From Variovorax paradoxus NBRC 15149 (lineage in GTDB: Bacteria; Pseudomonadota; Gammaproteobacteria; Burkholderiales; Burkholderiaceae_C), in contig NZ_BCUT01000005.1 in assembly GCF_001591365.1 (NCBI RefSeq), positions 620,001-684,000 on the forward strand: 64,000 nucleotides of DNA, read 5' to 3'. The translations under genes and the position numbers were made by a program. Each line of letters starts with the position of its first letter. Positions within the stretch are counted from its first letter, which is position 1. Of this stretch, positions 44,420 through 52,299 are shown one piece after another. Below the pieces are notes generated by a model. The model worked only from the letters and a program-made list of their open reading frames with translations, made no database searches and had not been told where the DNA came from.

Positions 44420-45502
44420 TCAGCTGCCCTTCTTGTCCTCGCCGGGGCTGGTCTCCAGCTGGCCCGATTCCACGAACAGGCTCCACGCCGCCATGAACAG
44501 CGCCGCGATCACCGGACCGATCACGAAGCCGTTGATGCCGAAGATCGCCATCCCGCCGATGGTCGACATCAGCACGATGTAGTCGGGCATCTGCGTGTCC
44601 TTGCCCACCAGCACCGGGCGCAGGATGTTGTCGACCAGGCCGATCACGAACACGCCCACGAAGATCAGGATGCCGCCCTGCCAGAAATGGCCGGTGGCGA
44701 GGAAATAGATGGCCACCGGCCCCCAGATGAGCGCCGCGCCCACCGCGGGCAGCAGCGAGAGAAAGGCCATCAGCACGGCCCACAGCAGCGCGCCCTGCAC
44801 GCCCAGCAGCCAGAAGGCCAGCCCGCCGATCGCGCCCTGCGCAATGGCCACCGCCACGTTGCCCTTGACGGTGGCGCGGATCACGGTGGTGAACTTGTTG
44901 AGCAGGTAATGCGTGTGCGGCCTGGCGAGCGGCACGGCCTCGCGCATCGACTTCGAAAGCGCCGAGCCGTCGCGCACCAGGAAATACAGCAGGTACAGCA
45001 TCACGAAGAAGCTGATGACGAAGTCGAAGGTGTTCTGGCCGATGGTCAGCGCCTGGCCCGCGATGAGCTGGCTGCCCTGCGCCGCGCCCGCGGAGATGCG
45101 GGCCTGCCAGGCTTCCATGTCGCCGAGGTTGAAGCGGTCGAACAGGTTCAGCAGCCATTGCGGCACGGCGTTGAGGATCTGCTGGAAGTAGGCCGCGAAA
45201 TTGATCTGCCCCGAGCGGATGCTCTGCGTGACCTGCACGATCTCCTGCACCAGCGACACGCCCACCATGGCCAGCGGGAGAATCACGATGAACAGGCAGA
45301 TGGCCAGCGTCGACAGCGCCGCGGCATTGGGCTTGCCGGGCATGGCCTTGAGCAGCCGCTTGTAGAGCGGCGTGAACAGGATGGCCAGGGCCACGCCCCA
45401 CAGCACCGCGCCGAAGAACGGCATCAGCACCCAGAGGAAGGCGACCGTGACGGCGGCGAGCAGGGCGAGGAACACGCCGCGCTGGAGTTGGGGTGAATTC
45501 AT
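44420..45502 (-). CDS. AI-2E family transporter (PerM/TqsA type)
   Basis: 360 residues, about eight hydrophobic segments. Family features are the N-terminal pair of helices, the long hydrophilic central loop (about 120-175), and the C-terminal region GGIAFWLLG-like GGLAFWLLGVQGALLWAVLMAFLSLLPAVGAALIWGP plus DNILRPVLVGKDTQMPDYIVLMSTIGGMAIFGINGFVIGPVIAALFM. Members move AI-2, sodium/protons or are of unknown role. It follows the GntR gene on the same strand after 86 bases. Confidence 0.9.
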   Translation of the reverse strand: MNSPQLQRGVFLALLAAVTVAFLWVLMPFFGAVLWGVALAILFTPLYKRLLKAMPGKPNAAALSTLAICLFIVILPLAMVGVSLVQEIVQVTQSIRSGQINFAAYFQQILNAVPQWLLNLFDRFNLGDMEAWQARISAGAAQGSQLIAGQALTIGQNTFDFVISFFVMLYLLYFLVRDGSALSKSMREAVPLARPHTHYLLNKFTTVIRATVKGNVAVAIAQGAIGGLAFWLLGVQGALLWAVLMAFLSLLPAVGAALIWGPVAIYFLATGHFWQGGILIFVGVFVIGLVDNILRPVLVGKDTQMPDYIVLMSTIGGMAIFGINGFVIGPVIAALFMAAWSLFVESGQLETSPGEDKKGS

Positions 45503-45588
45503 AGGTGATTCGGACTGTAGCCGAGCCTGAATGCACCGCCGTGTCGGTCGGCACGCCCTTGTGCGGTGGCGCACCGGGCGCCCGGAGG

Positions 45589-46293
45589 TCAGCGCCTGGC
45601 GCGCGGCAGCGCCACCGGCGCCAGCGTGGCGCGCAGCCGGGCGGGCGCGTCGGGCCCGGCCGTGGTTTCGACCTCGAGCGAGCGCTCGACGTTGCCGATG
45701 TGCTCGATCATCAGCTGGCGCGCCCGGGCCGTGTCGCCGGCCTCCAGCGCGGCCACGATGGCACCGTGCTCCGCGCAGGACTGCCCGGCCTCGTGCCTGG
45801 ACTGGTAGAGCGTGGCGGCCAGCGTGGTGCGGGCCGTGAGGTCGCGCAGCACGTCGACCAGCAACTGGTGGCCCATCTGCTCGGCCAGGCAGACATGGAA
45901 GTCGGCCAGCAGGAAGGCGCGCGTGGCGGCGTCGGCGCCCTCGATGGCGCGCTGCTCGTCGGCAATGTGGTCGCGCAGCTTGCGGATGGCCTGCTGCAGC
46001 GGCCGGCCTTCGCTTTCGGCCAGGATGCCCGCCTCGACGATGCGCCGCGCCGAGAAGGCGTCGCGCGCTTCCTCGGCCGAGGGCTCCACCACGTACCAGC
46101 CGCGGCGCGACTGCACCTCGACGAAGCCGCGCGCCTGCAGCTGCATGAGCGCCTCGCGCACCATGGTCCGGCTCACCGCGAAGTTCTCGGCCAGCGCCTG
46201 CTCGCCGAGCCGCTCGCCCGGCGCGAGCTTTTGCGCCAGGATGGCCTCGACCACGCGCTCGGCGATGGAGGTGGGGTTGACGTCAGTGGCCAT
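45589..46293 (-). CDS. GntR/FCD-family regulator linked to dctA
   Basis: 234 residues. The N-terminal winged helix-turn-helix (IAERVVEAILAQKLAPGERLGEQALAENFAVSRTMVREALMQLQARGFV) precedes an FCD effector domain (about 85-225) with the metal/carboxylate-binding residues DFHVCLAEQ and HGAIVAALEAGD. It starts nine bases after the dctA stop, so it is in one operon with the transporter. Its likely operator is the TTGTATACAA-type palindrome in the dctA promoter. FCD regulators commonly sense carboxylates, which fits DctA. Confidence 0.92.
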   Translation of the reverse strand: MATDVNPTSIAERVVEAILAQKLAPGERLGEQALAENFAVSRTMVREALMQLQARGFVEVQSRRGWYVVEPSAEEARDAFSARRIVEAGILAESEGRPLQQAIRKLRDHIADEQRAIEGADAATRAFLLADFHVCLAEQMGHQLLVDVLRDLTARTTLAATLYQSRHEAGQSCAEHGAIVAALEAGDTARARQLMIEHIGNVERSLEVETTAGPDAPARLRATLAPVALPRARR

Positions 46294-46302
46294 CGCGCGT
46301 TT

Positions 46303-47637
46303 TCAGCGGCTGGCGGCGCCTGCGCCCACGGGGACGGCCGGCACCTCGGGCTCGGCCAGCGGCTCGTCGTCCGGCGAATAGGAGCCGTCGAGCACCGCAT
46401 GGGCGCGCTCGCGGTCGATGTCGCCTTCCCAGGCCGCGATGGCCACCGTGGCCACGCAGTTGCCGATCAGGTTGCCCAGCGCGCGCGCGATGCCCATGAA
46501 CCAGTCGACCGAGAGCACCAGCACCAGCCCGATGGCCGGAATGGCGGGAATCGCGTGCAGCGTGGCGGCCAGCACCACGATGGCCGAGCCCGGCACGCCG
46601 TGCGCGCCCTTGGAGGTGACCAGCGCAATCGCCAGGATGGTCAGCAGGTCCGCCATCGAGATCGGCGTGTTGGTGGCCTGCGCGATGAACACCGCCGCGA
46701 GCGTGATGTAGATCGAGAAGGCGTCCAGGTTGAACGAATAGCCCGTGGGAATCACCAGGCCCACCGTCGAGTCGCGGATGCCCATGCGGCGCAGCTTGGC
46801 CATGATCTGCGGCAGCACGCTGTCCGACGAGGTGGTGGCAAACACGATGGCCAGCTCCTCGCGCAGGTAGCGCAGCAGCTTCCAGAGGCTGAAGCCCGAC
46901 ATGCGCATGACCAGCCCGAGCACCACGAACACGAAGACCAGCACCGCGCCGTAGAAGAGGGCCACCAGCATGCCCAGCTGCTTGAGCGAACCGATGCCGT
47001 ACTTGCCCACCGTGAACGCAATGGCGCCCAGCACGCCGAGCGGCGCCAGCTTGATGAGGATGCCCATGATCTTGAACAGCACCAGCGAAAGCGCATCCAC
47101 CACCGCGGCCACCGGCTTGCCACGCTCGCCCAAGAGCGACAGCGCGCAGCCGAACAGCACCGCGAACAGCAGCACCTGCAGCACGTCGCCGGTGGCAAAG
47201 GCGGCGACGACCGTGGTGGGGATCAGCTTCATCAGGAACTCGACCGTGCCGCCGCTGGTGAGCTTGTCGGCGTTCGAGGCATAGGCGCTCATGGCCGTGG
47301 CGTCGAGCTTGCCCGGGTCCACGTTCATGCCCACGCCGGGCTGGAACACGAAGGCCAGCACCAGCCCCAGGGCCAGCGCAACGGTGGTGAGCACCTCGAA
47401 GTAGATCAGCGCCTTCACGCCGACCCGCCCCACGCGCTTGAGGTCGCCCGCGCCCGCGATGCCGTGCACCACCACGCAGAACACCAGCACCGGGATGATC
47501 ATCTTGATCAGCTTGATGAAGCCGTCGCCGAGTGGCTTGAGCTTGACGGCGAACTCCGGCAAGAAGAGGCCGGCGAGCATGCCGAGCACCAGGGCAATGA
47601 CGACCTGGCCGAAGAGCGATTTGGCGAAGCGAGGCAT
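46303..47637 (-). CDS. dctA: C4-dicarboxylate transporter DctA
   Basis: 444 residues (E. coli 428), DAACS family symporter taking up succinate, fumarate and malate with protons or sodium. Typical stretches: GDGFIKLIKMIIPVLVFCVVVHGIAG, FATTSSDSVLPQIMAKLRRMGI (re-entrant loop with the TSSDS-type serine-rich motif) and GTSKGAHG-like SKGAHGVPGSAIVVLAATL. A hydrophilic C-tail carries extra acidic residues. The ATG at 47637 follows GGAGACTTCC. GntR operators lie just upstream. Confidence 0.95.
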   Translation of the reverse strand: MPRFAKSLFGQVVIALVLGMLAGLFLPEFAVKLKPLGDGFIKLIKMIIPVLVFCVVVHGIAGAGDLKRVGRVGVKALIYFEVLTTVALALGLVLAFVFQPGVGMNVDPGKLDATAMSAYASNADKLTSGGTVEFLMKLIPTTVVAAFATGDVLQVLLFAVLFGCALSLLGERGKPVAAVVDALSLVLFKIMGILIKLAPLGVLGAIAFTVGKYGIGSLKQLGMLVALFYGAVLVFVFVVLGLVMRMSGFSLWKLLRYLREELAIVFATTSSDSVLPQIMAKLRRMGIRDSTVGLVIPTGYSFNLDAFSIYITLAAVFIAQATNTPISMADLLTILAIALVTSKGAHGVPGSAIVVLAATLHAIPAIPAIGLVLVLSVDWFMGIARALGNLIGNCVATVAIAAWEGDIDRERAHAVLDGSYSPDDEPLAEPEVPAVPVGAGAASR

Positions 47638-47646
47638 GGAAGTCTC

Positions 47647-47699
47647 CTTGTATGTCTTGGCGGTGTTTGCATGCAAGGATCGCTTTTCTTGCATACAAG
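47647..47699. promoter_or_regulatory. GntR-type operators upstream of dctA
   Basis: Two palindromes: TTGCATGCAA (47667-47676, perfect) and CTTGCATACAAG (47688-47699, one mismatch in the centre), with a third half-like copy CTTGTATG at 47647-47654. The spacing of about 21 bases between centres places the two on the same helix face. The arms match the TTGTATACAA boxes found before the NCS2 and NCS1 permease genes. Confidence 0.65.
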
Positions 47700-47790
47700 C
47701 AATGTAGGCAAGAAGACTTCGAGGGAGGCAGAGGGTATTCCCGGGCTCCTGGGGTGAAGGGGCCGGGGCGCAGCGTCTCCCAGTGTTGTT

Positions 47791-47846
47791 AACAGTCTCC
47801 AAGAATGTAACCAGACTGTTCGCGTCGTTTGTCGAGAGTTACATTC
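47791..47846. promoter_or_regulatory. Interleaved inverted repeats in the leader of the glycosyltransferase gene
   Basis: AACAGTCT (47791-47798) pairs with AGACTGTT (47813-47820), and GAATGTAAC (47803-47811) pairs with GTTACATTC (47838-47846), all perfect. The pairs overlap in order, so only one helix can form at a time, as in an attenuator or a twin operator. The last arm ends 21 bases from the start codon. Confidence 0.5.
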
Positions 47847-47867
47847 GATGGAACACTCGAGAGCGAC

Positions 47868-49205
47868 ATGAACGAAGAAGGCCAGAAGGCGCTGCAGCCA
47901 ATGATTTACCTGCCCGTGTCGGGCAAGTTTGTCATTGCGTTGATTGGCGCCAGCGCCTGGATGTGGTTCTCGATATGGGCCGCGGGCCCCTGGCTGGCCG
48001 ACCTGACGGATCGGGTGGGGATGGCCCTGGCCATTTTCCTGGTGTATGGCATTGCCGTTGTTCCGGGCTTCATGAATGCGTTCCTGGCCATCAGCCTGCT
48101 GCTGGACAGGAGGCCGGCGCATCCCGCGTTGGCCGTCTATCCCCCGATCTCCATCCTGATTGCCGCCTACAACGAGGAAGCCTCCATCGACGAGACGCTG
48201 GTCAGCATCGATCGGCAGAACTACCCGGGCGAACTGCAGGTGATCGTGATCAACGACGGGTCCGCGGACGGCACCTCGCTTGTCGTGCAGCGTGCCCGGG
48301 AACGGTATCCGTGGCTGACCTTCCTGGACCTGGAAAAGAATGGCGGCAAGGCGCGCGCGCTGAACATCGGGTTCAAGGAGGTGGCGCACGACCTGGTCAT
48401 CACCGTCGATGCCGACTCCTTCCTCTACCGTGGCGCTTTGACCAGCATCGTCGAGCGCTATCGCGCCGACCCGCCCCATACGCGGGCCGTCGCAGGAAAG
48501 ATCCTGGTCCGCAACTCGCGGCTGAACTGGATCACCCGCTGCCAGGAATGGGACTACTTCCATGGCATTGCCGCCATCAAGCGCGTGCAGTCGCTGTTCC
48601 AGGGCACCCTGGTTGCGCAGGGTGCGTTTTCGATCTACGACCGGGCCGCGCTGGTCGAGGTTGGCGGATGGCCCGAATGCGTGGGCGAGGACATCGTGCT
48701 CACCTGGGCCCTGCTGAAAGCCGGCTACCGGGTGGGCCACTGCGAGGACGCGTGCCTGTTCACCAATGTGCCCACCACCGTCAAGCAATTGGTCAAGCAG
48801 CGCCAGCGATGGGCGCGGGGCATGGCGGAAGCCTTCATCAAGCACCCGGGGATCCTGGTCAAGCCGCGCCTGTCGACCTTCTTCATCTATTGGAACCTGC
48901 TGTTTCCGTGGCTGGACCTGGCATGCACCATCGGCTTCATTCCCGGAATCATCCTCGCGTTCTTCGGCCACTACTGGATCGTCGGGATCATGACCCTCGC
49001 GTTGATCCCGGCCACCTTCGCATTGAGCCTGCTCATGTTCCGGATCGAACGCCGGATGTTCAGGAAGACAGGCCTCGTGGTGCGAAAGAACGTCCAGGGC
49101 TTCTTCGTCTACGTGCTGCTGTACAGCCTGATCCTGCAGCCTGCCAGCGTGCTCGGCTACCTCGATGAACTGTTCAGGAAGCCCAAGGCCTGGGGAACCA
49201 AATGA
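47868..49205 (+). CDS. Processive family-2 glycosyltransferase (PgaC/cellulose synthase-like), membrane
   Basis: 445 residues. Two N-terminal membrane segments (about 16-38, 52-78), a cytosolic GT-A domain and three or four C-terminal membrane segments (about 338-430). Processive GT2 motifs are complete: NDGS (129-132), DAD (181-183), VGED (272-275) and QRQRW (311-315), the set used by PgaC, hyaluronan and cellulose synthases to polymerise and extrude a beta-linked polysaccharide. No PilZ domain is present. It is followed with an ATGA overlap by a YaiO-type outer-membrane barrel. Base composition is slightly less GC-rich than neighbours. Start at 47868 was preferred to an upstream TTG. Confidence 0.88.
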   Translation: MNEEGQKALQPMIYLPVSGKFVIALIGASAWMWFSIWAAGPWLADLTDRVGMALAIFLVYGIAVVPGFMNAFLAISLLLDRRPAHPALAVYPPISILIAAYNEEASIDETLVSIDRQNYPGELQVIVINDGSADGTSLVVQRARERYPWLTFLDLEKNGGKARALNIGFKEVAHDLVITVDADSFLYRGALTSIVERYRADPPHTRAVAGKILVRNSRLNWITRCQEWDYFHGIAAIKRVQSLFQGTLVAQGAFSIYDRAALVEVGGWPECVGEDIVLTWALLKAGYRVGHCEDACLFTNVPTTVKQLVKQRQRWARGMAEAFIKHPGILVKPRLSTFFIYWNLLFPWLDLACTIGFIPGIILAFFGHYWIVGIMTLALIPATFALSLLMFRIERRMFRKTGLVVRKNVQGFFVYVLLYSLILQPASVLGYLDELFRKPKAWGTK

Positions 49206-50158
49206 AGGGGCTGCCGAGGTGTCTTGCCGCCGCTTCCCTGGGGTGCCTGGTGCTGGCCGCTCCCTGCAGGGCGGAGGAAGAAAAGGCAAACGAAAAACCG
49301 ACCGGCATGGCCTTTGGCCCGGAATTCTTCATCACCGGCGACAGCGACAATTTCCAGTCGCGCCGGGTGTCGGTGGAGTTCTTTCCCGCGTTTGAAAATG
49401 CCGACCGCTACCTGGGGTTCCGGCTCGGTGACTACCAATACAAGCAGGGCAACTGGCAAAGGGCCGGCAAGAAGATCTCGTTCCTGGCCCGTTCGGTCGA
49501 AACGAAAACCACGGACGGTGGCGCAATCGAGGTCGGCGCGTTCGAGCAGGGCGGGCACACGCTGCTCACGCTCGACGGCAGCTACCGCCTGTCGCCCACC
49601 AAGAGCACGGCGGTGGAATTCCTCGTGACGCGCGACTGGGTCGAAACGCCGAAGTCGCTGGACCGCGGCATCGATTTTTCCTTTGTCGGCGTGGCCGTCG
49701 ACCAGGGGCTTGGAAGCCACGTGACCCTGGTCGGTCTCGCGGCGCAGCAGTATTTTTCCGACGGCAACCGGCGCGACCACGGCCGCCTGCGGCTGATCTA
49801 CCAGCCGTCGCTCGATCTGGGCCTGACCCTGCAGGCGCGCTATCGGACCTACCGCAGCAGCCACGAGGACGTGGACCGGGCCTATTTCAATCCGAAGAAC
49901 TACAGCGAGGCGATGCTGGCGGTCGGCTGGCGGCAGCGCTTTTCGGGCTGGACCCTCGCGGTCACGGCCGGGCTCGGCACCGAGACGATCAACCACGAGT
50001 TCCGGCAGCCGACGCGGCTTTTGGACGTGAACCTGCAAAGCCCCGTGAGGGGATCGCAGGTCTTTCGCTTTGGCGCCGGCTACAGCCGCAGCACCACCTT
50101 CTCGGGGCCCAGCTACCAGTACCGCTACCTGCGCGGGGAGTGGGTGATCCTTTTCTGA
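49202..50158 (+). CDS. YaiO-type outer-membrane beta-barrel protein
   Basis: 318 residues with a signal peptide cleaved near residue 24 (LVLAAPCRAEE). The rest is rich in alternating hydrophobic/aromatic strands (VSVEFFPAF, YLGFRLGDYQY, SFLARSVET, TLLTLDGSYRL, RLRLIYQPSL) typical of a YaiO-like barrel; the C-terminus ends in phenylalanine (EWVILF), as outer-membrane barrels do. The start codon overlaps the glycosyltransferase stop (ATGA), so translation is coupled. It probably provides the outer-membrane exit for the polymer made by its neighbour, in the way PgaA or BcsC barrels do, but it lacks their TPR regions. Confidence 0.8.
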   Translation: MKGLPRCLAAASLGCLVLAAPCRAEEEKANEKPTGMAFGPEFFITGDSDNFQSRRVSVEFFPAFENADRYLGFRLGDYQYKQGNWQRAGKKISFLARSVETKTTDGGAIEVGAFEQGGHTLLTLDGSYRLSPTKSTAVEFLVTRDWVETPKSLDRGIDFSFVGVAVDQGLGSHVTLVGLAAQQYFSDGNRRDHGRLRLIYQPSLDLGLTLQARYRTYRSSHEDVDRAYFNPKNYSEAMLAVGWRQRFSGWTLAVTAGLGTETINHEFRQPTRLLDVNLQSPVRGSQVFRFGAGYSRSTTFSGPSYQYRYLRGEWVILF

Positions 50159-50178
50159 GGCGGGCGCCGCTTGCCCGG

Positions 50179-51537
50179 CTACTTGTCGTGGTGCAGGTAG
50201 CTCGCCTGCTTCGGCAGCAGCAGGCTCACCAGGAAGGCCACGCCCATCATCGCGGTCACGTACCAGTAGAAGTACGACTCGTGGCCGATCGACTTCAGGC
50301 CCAGCGCCACGTATTCGGCGCTGCCGCCGAAGATGGCGTTGCCCACCGCATACGACAGGCCCACGCCCAGCGCGCGCACTTCGGGCGGGAACATCTCGGC
50401 CTTCACGATGCCGCTGATCGAGGTGTAGAAGCTCACCACCGCGAGCGCCAGCGTGATCAGCACGCCGGCCATCAGCGGGCTGCCCACGCTCTGCAGGTTG
50501 CTCAAGACGGGCACCGTCATCAGTGCGCCGAGCGCGCCGAACAGCAGCATGTTGCTGCGCCGGCCGATGCGGTCCGACAGCGCGCCGAACAGCGGCTGCA
50601 TGCACATGTAGATGAACAGGCAGGCGGTCATCACGTTGCTGGCGGTCTTGATGGACATGCCGGCCGAGTTCACCAGGTACTTCTGCATGTAGGTGGTGAA
50701 GGTGTAGAAGATCAGCGAGCCGCCGGCCGTGTAGCCCAGCACCACGAAGAAGGCGCGCTTGTGGTGTTTGAACAGCTCGGCGACGCTGCCGGCGCCCTTG
50801 GCGGCGCGGGTCTGGGTGCTGGCGGTCTCGGTCAGCGTGCGGCGCAGCATCAGCGCCACGATGGCCGCCACGGCGCCCAGCACAAAGGGAATGCGCCAGC
50901 CCCAGGCCTTGAGTTCGGCATCGTCGAGCAGCTGCTGCAGCACCACCACGACCACCACCGCCAAGAGCTGGCCGCCGATGAGCGTGACGTACTGGAACGA
51001 CGAGAAGAAGCCGCGCTGGCCGCGCATGGCCACCTCGCTCATGTAGGTGGCGGTGGTGCCGTACTCGCCGCCGACCGACAGGCCCTGCAAGAGGCGCGCG
51101 GCCAAAAGCAGCGCGGGCGCCCAGGCGCCGATCTGCGCATAGGTGGGCAGGCAGGCGATGACCAGCGAGCCCACGCACATCATGACGACCGAGGTCACCA
51201 TCGAGGTCTTGCGGCCCTTGCGGTCGGCCAGCCGGCCGAACAGCCAGCCGCCGATCGGGCGCATCAGGAAGCCGGCGGCAAACACGCCCGCCGTGTTCAG
51301 CAGCTGGACCGTGGGGTCCGACTTGGGAAAGAACGAGGGCGCGAAGTAGATCGCGCAGAAGGCGTAGACGTAGAAGTCGAACCACTCCACCAGGTTGCCG
51401 GACGAGGCGGCAAAGATGGCGAAGATGCGCTTGCGCTTTTCCTCGAAGGTGTAGGGCGTGGTGTTGGGCGCGTGGGCGCTGGTCGCGTCCGGGCTGGAGG
51501 CACCGGCGGTGGCGCTGGCGCTGGCAATAGCGGTCAT
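50179..51537 (-). CDS. MFS transporter, metabolite:H+ symporter family (alpha-ketoglutarate permease-like)
   Basis: 452 residues with 12 predicted membrane helices. MHS-family signatures: GNLVEWFDFYVYAFCAIYFAPSFFP near the start, GWLFGRLADRKGRKTSMV (loop 2-3) and LLLAARLLQGLSVGGEYGTTATYMSE. Length and motifs fit KgtP, which imports 2-oxoglutarate with protons, though citrate or shikimate permeases look alike. Immediately upstream on the same strand lies a DctB-like sensor with a FixJ-like regulator, suggesting inducible control by the transported acid. Confidence 0.9.
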   Translation of the reverse strand: MTAIASASATAGASSPDATSAHAPNTTPYTFEEKRKRIFAIFAASSGNLVEWFDFYVYAFCAIYFAPSFFPKSDPTVQLLNTAGVFAAGFLMRPIGGWLFGRLADRKGRKTSMVTSVVMMCVGSLVIACLPTYAQIGAWAPALLLAARLLQGLSVGGEYGTTATYMSEVAMRGQRGFFSSFQYVTLIGGQLLAVVVVVVLQQLLDDAELKAWGWRIPFVLGAVAAIVALMLRRTLTETASTQTRAAKGAGSVAELFKHHKRAFFVVLGYTAGGSLIFYTFTTYMQKYLVNSAGMSIKTASNVMTACLFIYMCMQPLFGALSDRIGRRSNMLLFGALGALMTVPVLSNLQSVGSPLMAGVLITLALAVVSFYTSISGIVKAEMFPPEVRALGVGLSYAVGNAIFGGSAEYVALGLKSIGHESYFYWYVTAMMGVAFLVSLLLPKQASYLHHDK

Positions 51538-51684
51538 TCGGGGGTCCTTGTCTCTGGCTGTGGGCCCCCGCGGAGCCGCGGAAAGCCGTGCCGGCGAGTC
51601 TGTCCGGCCGGGGCCAGGCTGTCGTCCGTAGCCGCCCGCCGCGCCGCTACGTACCTGTACGCAAGGGTAAATACCTAGAAAGCG

Positions 51685-52299
51685 TTACAGGCCGTGCTCG
51701 CGCAGGAAGCGGTCGAGCTCGTGGCTGTTCGACAGGCCGAGCTTGGCGAACACGTGGGCGCGGTGCGTTTCCACCGTGCGCTGCTCCAGCGGCGCGAGCT
51801 CCAGCGCAATGCGCTTGTTGGGCAGGCCCTGGGCGACCAGCCGGGCCACCTGCATCTCGCGCGGCGTGAGCTTGGCCCACAGGGCCTCGGCCGCCTGCCG
51901 GGCCTGCCGGCGCAGGGCGATCTCTTCGGCCTTCTGCAGTGCCTTGGCAATGCTCTCGAGCAGGCGCTCGTCGCTGCAGGGCTTCTCGAGCCAGCCGAAG
52001 GCGCCGTTCTGCACCGCCTCGACCGCCATCGGAATGTCGCCGTGGCCGGACAGGAAGATCACCACCAGCGGACTGTCCTGCGCGCGCAGCGCATCGAACA
52101 CCTGCAGCCCGCTCATGCCCTCCATGCGCAGGTCCAGCACGACGCAGCCCGGGCGCTGCAGGTCGGCGCCGGCCAGGAAGGCCTCGCCCGAGGCAAAGGC
52201 CTGCACCGCATGGCCGCGCGACAGCAGCAGGAGGCCCAGCGAGCGGCGCACGGCCTCGTCGTCGTCGACGATGCACAGGTGGTTGGCAAGGGCGGTCAC
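51685..52299 (-). CDS. LuxR/FixJ-type response regulator
   Basis: 204 residues. Receiver domain (1-120) with acidic pocket Asp12/Asp13, phospho-acceptor Asp56 in VVLDLRMEGMSG and Lys106; linker; LuxR helix-turn-helix (about 140-204, LTPREMQVARLVAQGLPNKRIALELAPLEQRTVETHRAHVFAKL). The start is a GTG at 52299 that overlaps the sensor kinase stop (GTGA), ensuring coupled expression. The FixJ layout matches regulators that work with DctB/MctS-like kinases to activate transporter genes; the MFS gene 150 bases downstream is the likely target. Confidence 0.9.
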   Translation of the reverse strand: MTALANHLCIVDDDEAVRRSLGLLLLSRGHAVQAFASGEAFLAGADLQRPGCVVLDLRMEGMSGLQVFDALRAQDSPLVVIFLSGHGDIPMAVEAVQNGAFGWLEKPCSDERLLESIAKALQKAEEIALRRQARQAAEALWAKLTPREMQVARLVAQGLPNKRIALELAPLEQRTVETHRAHVFAKLGLSNSHELDRFLREHGL

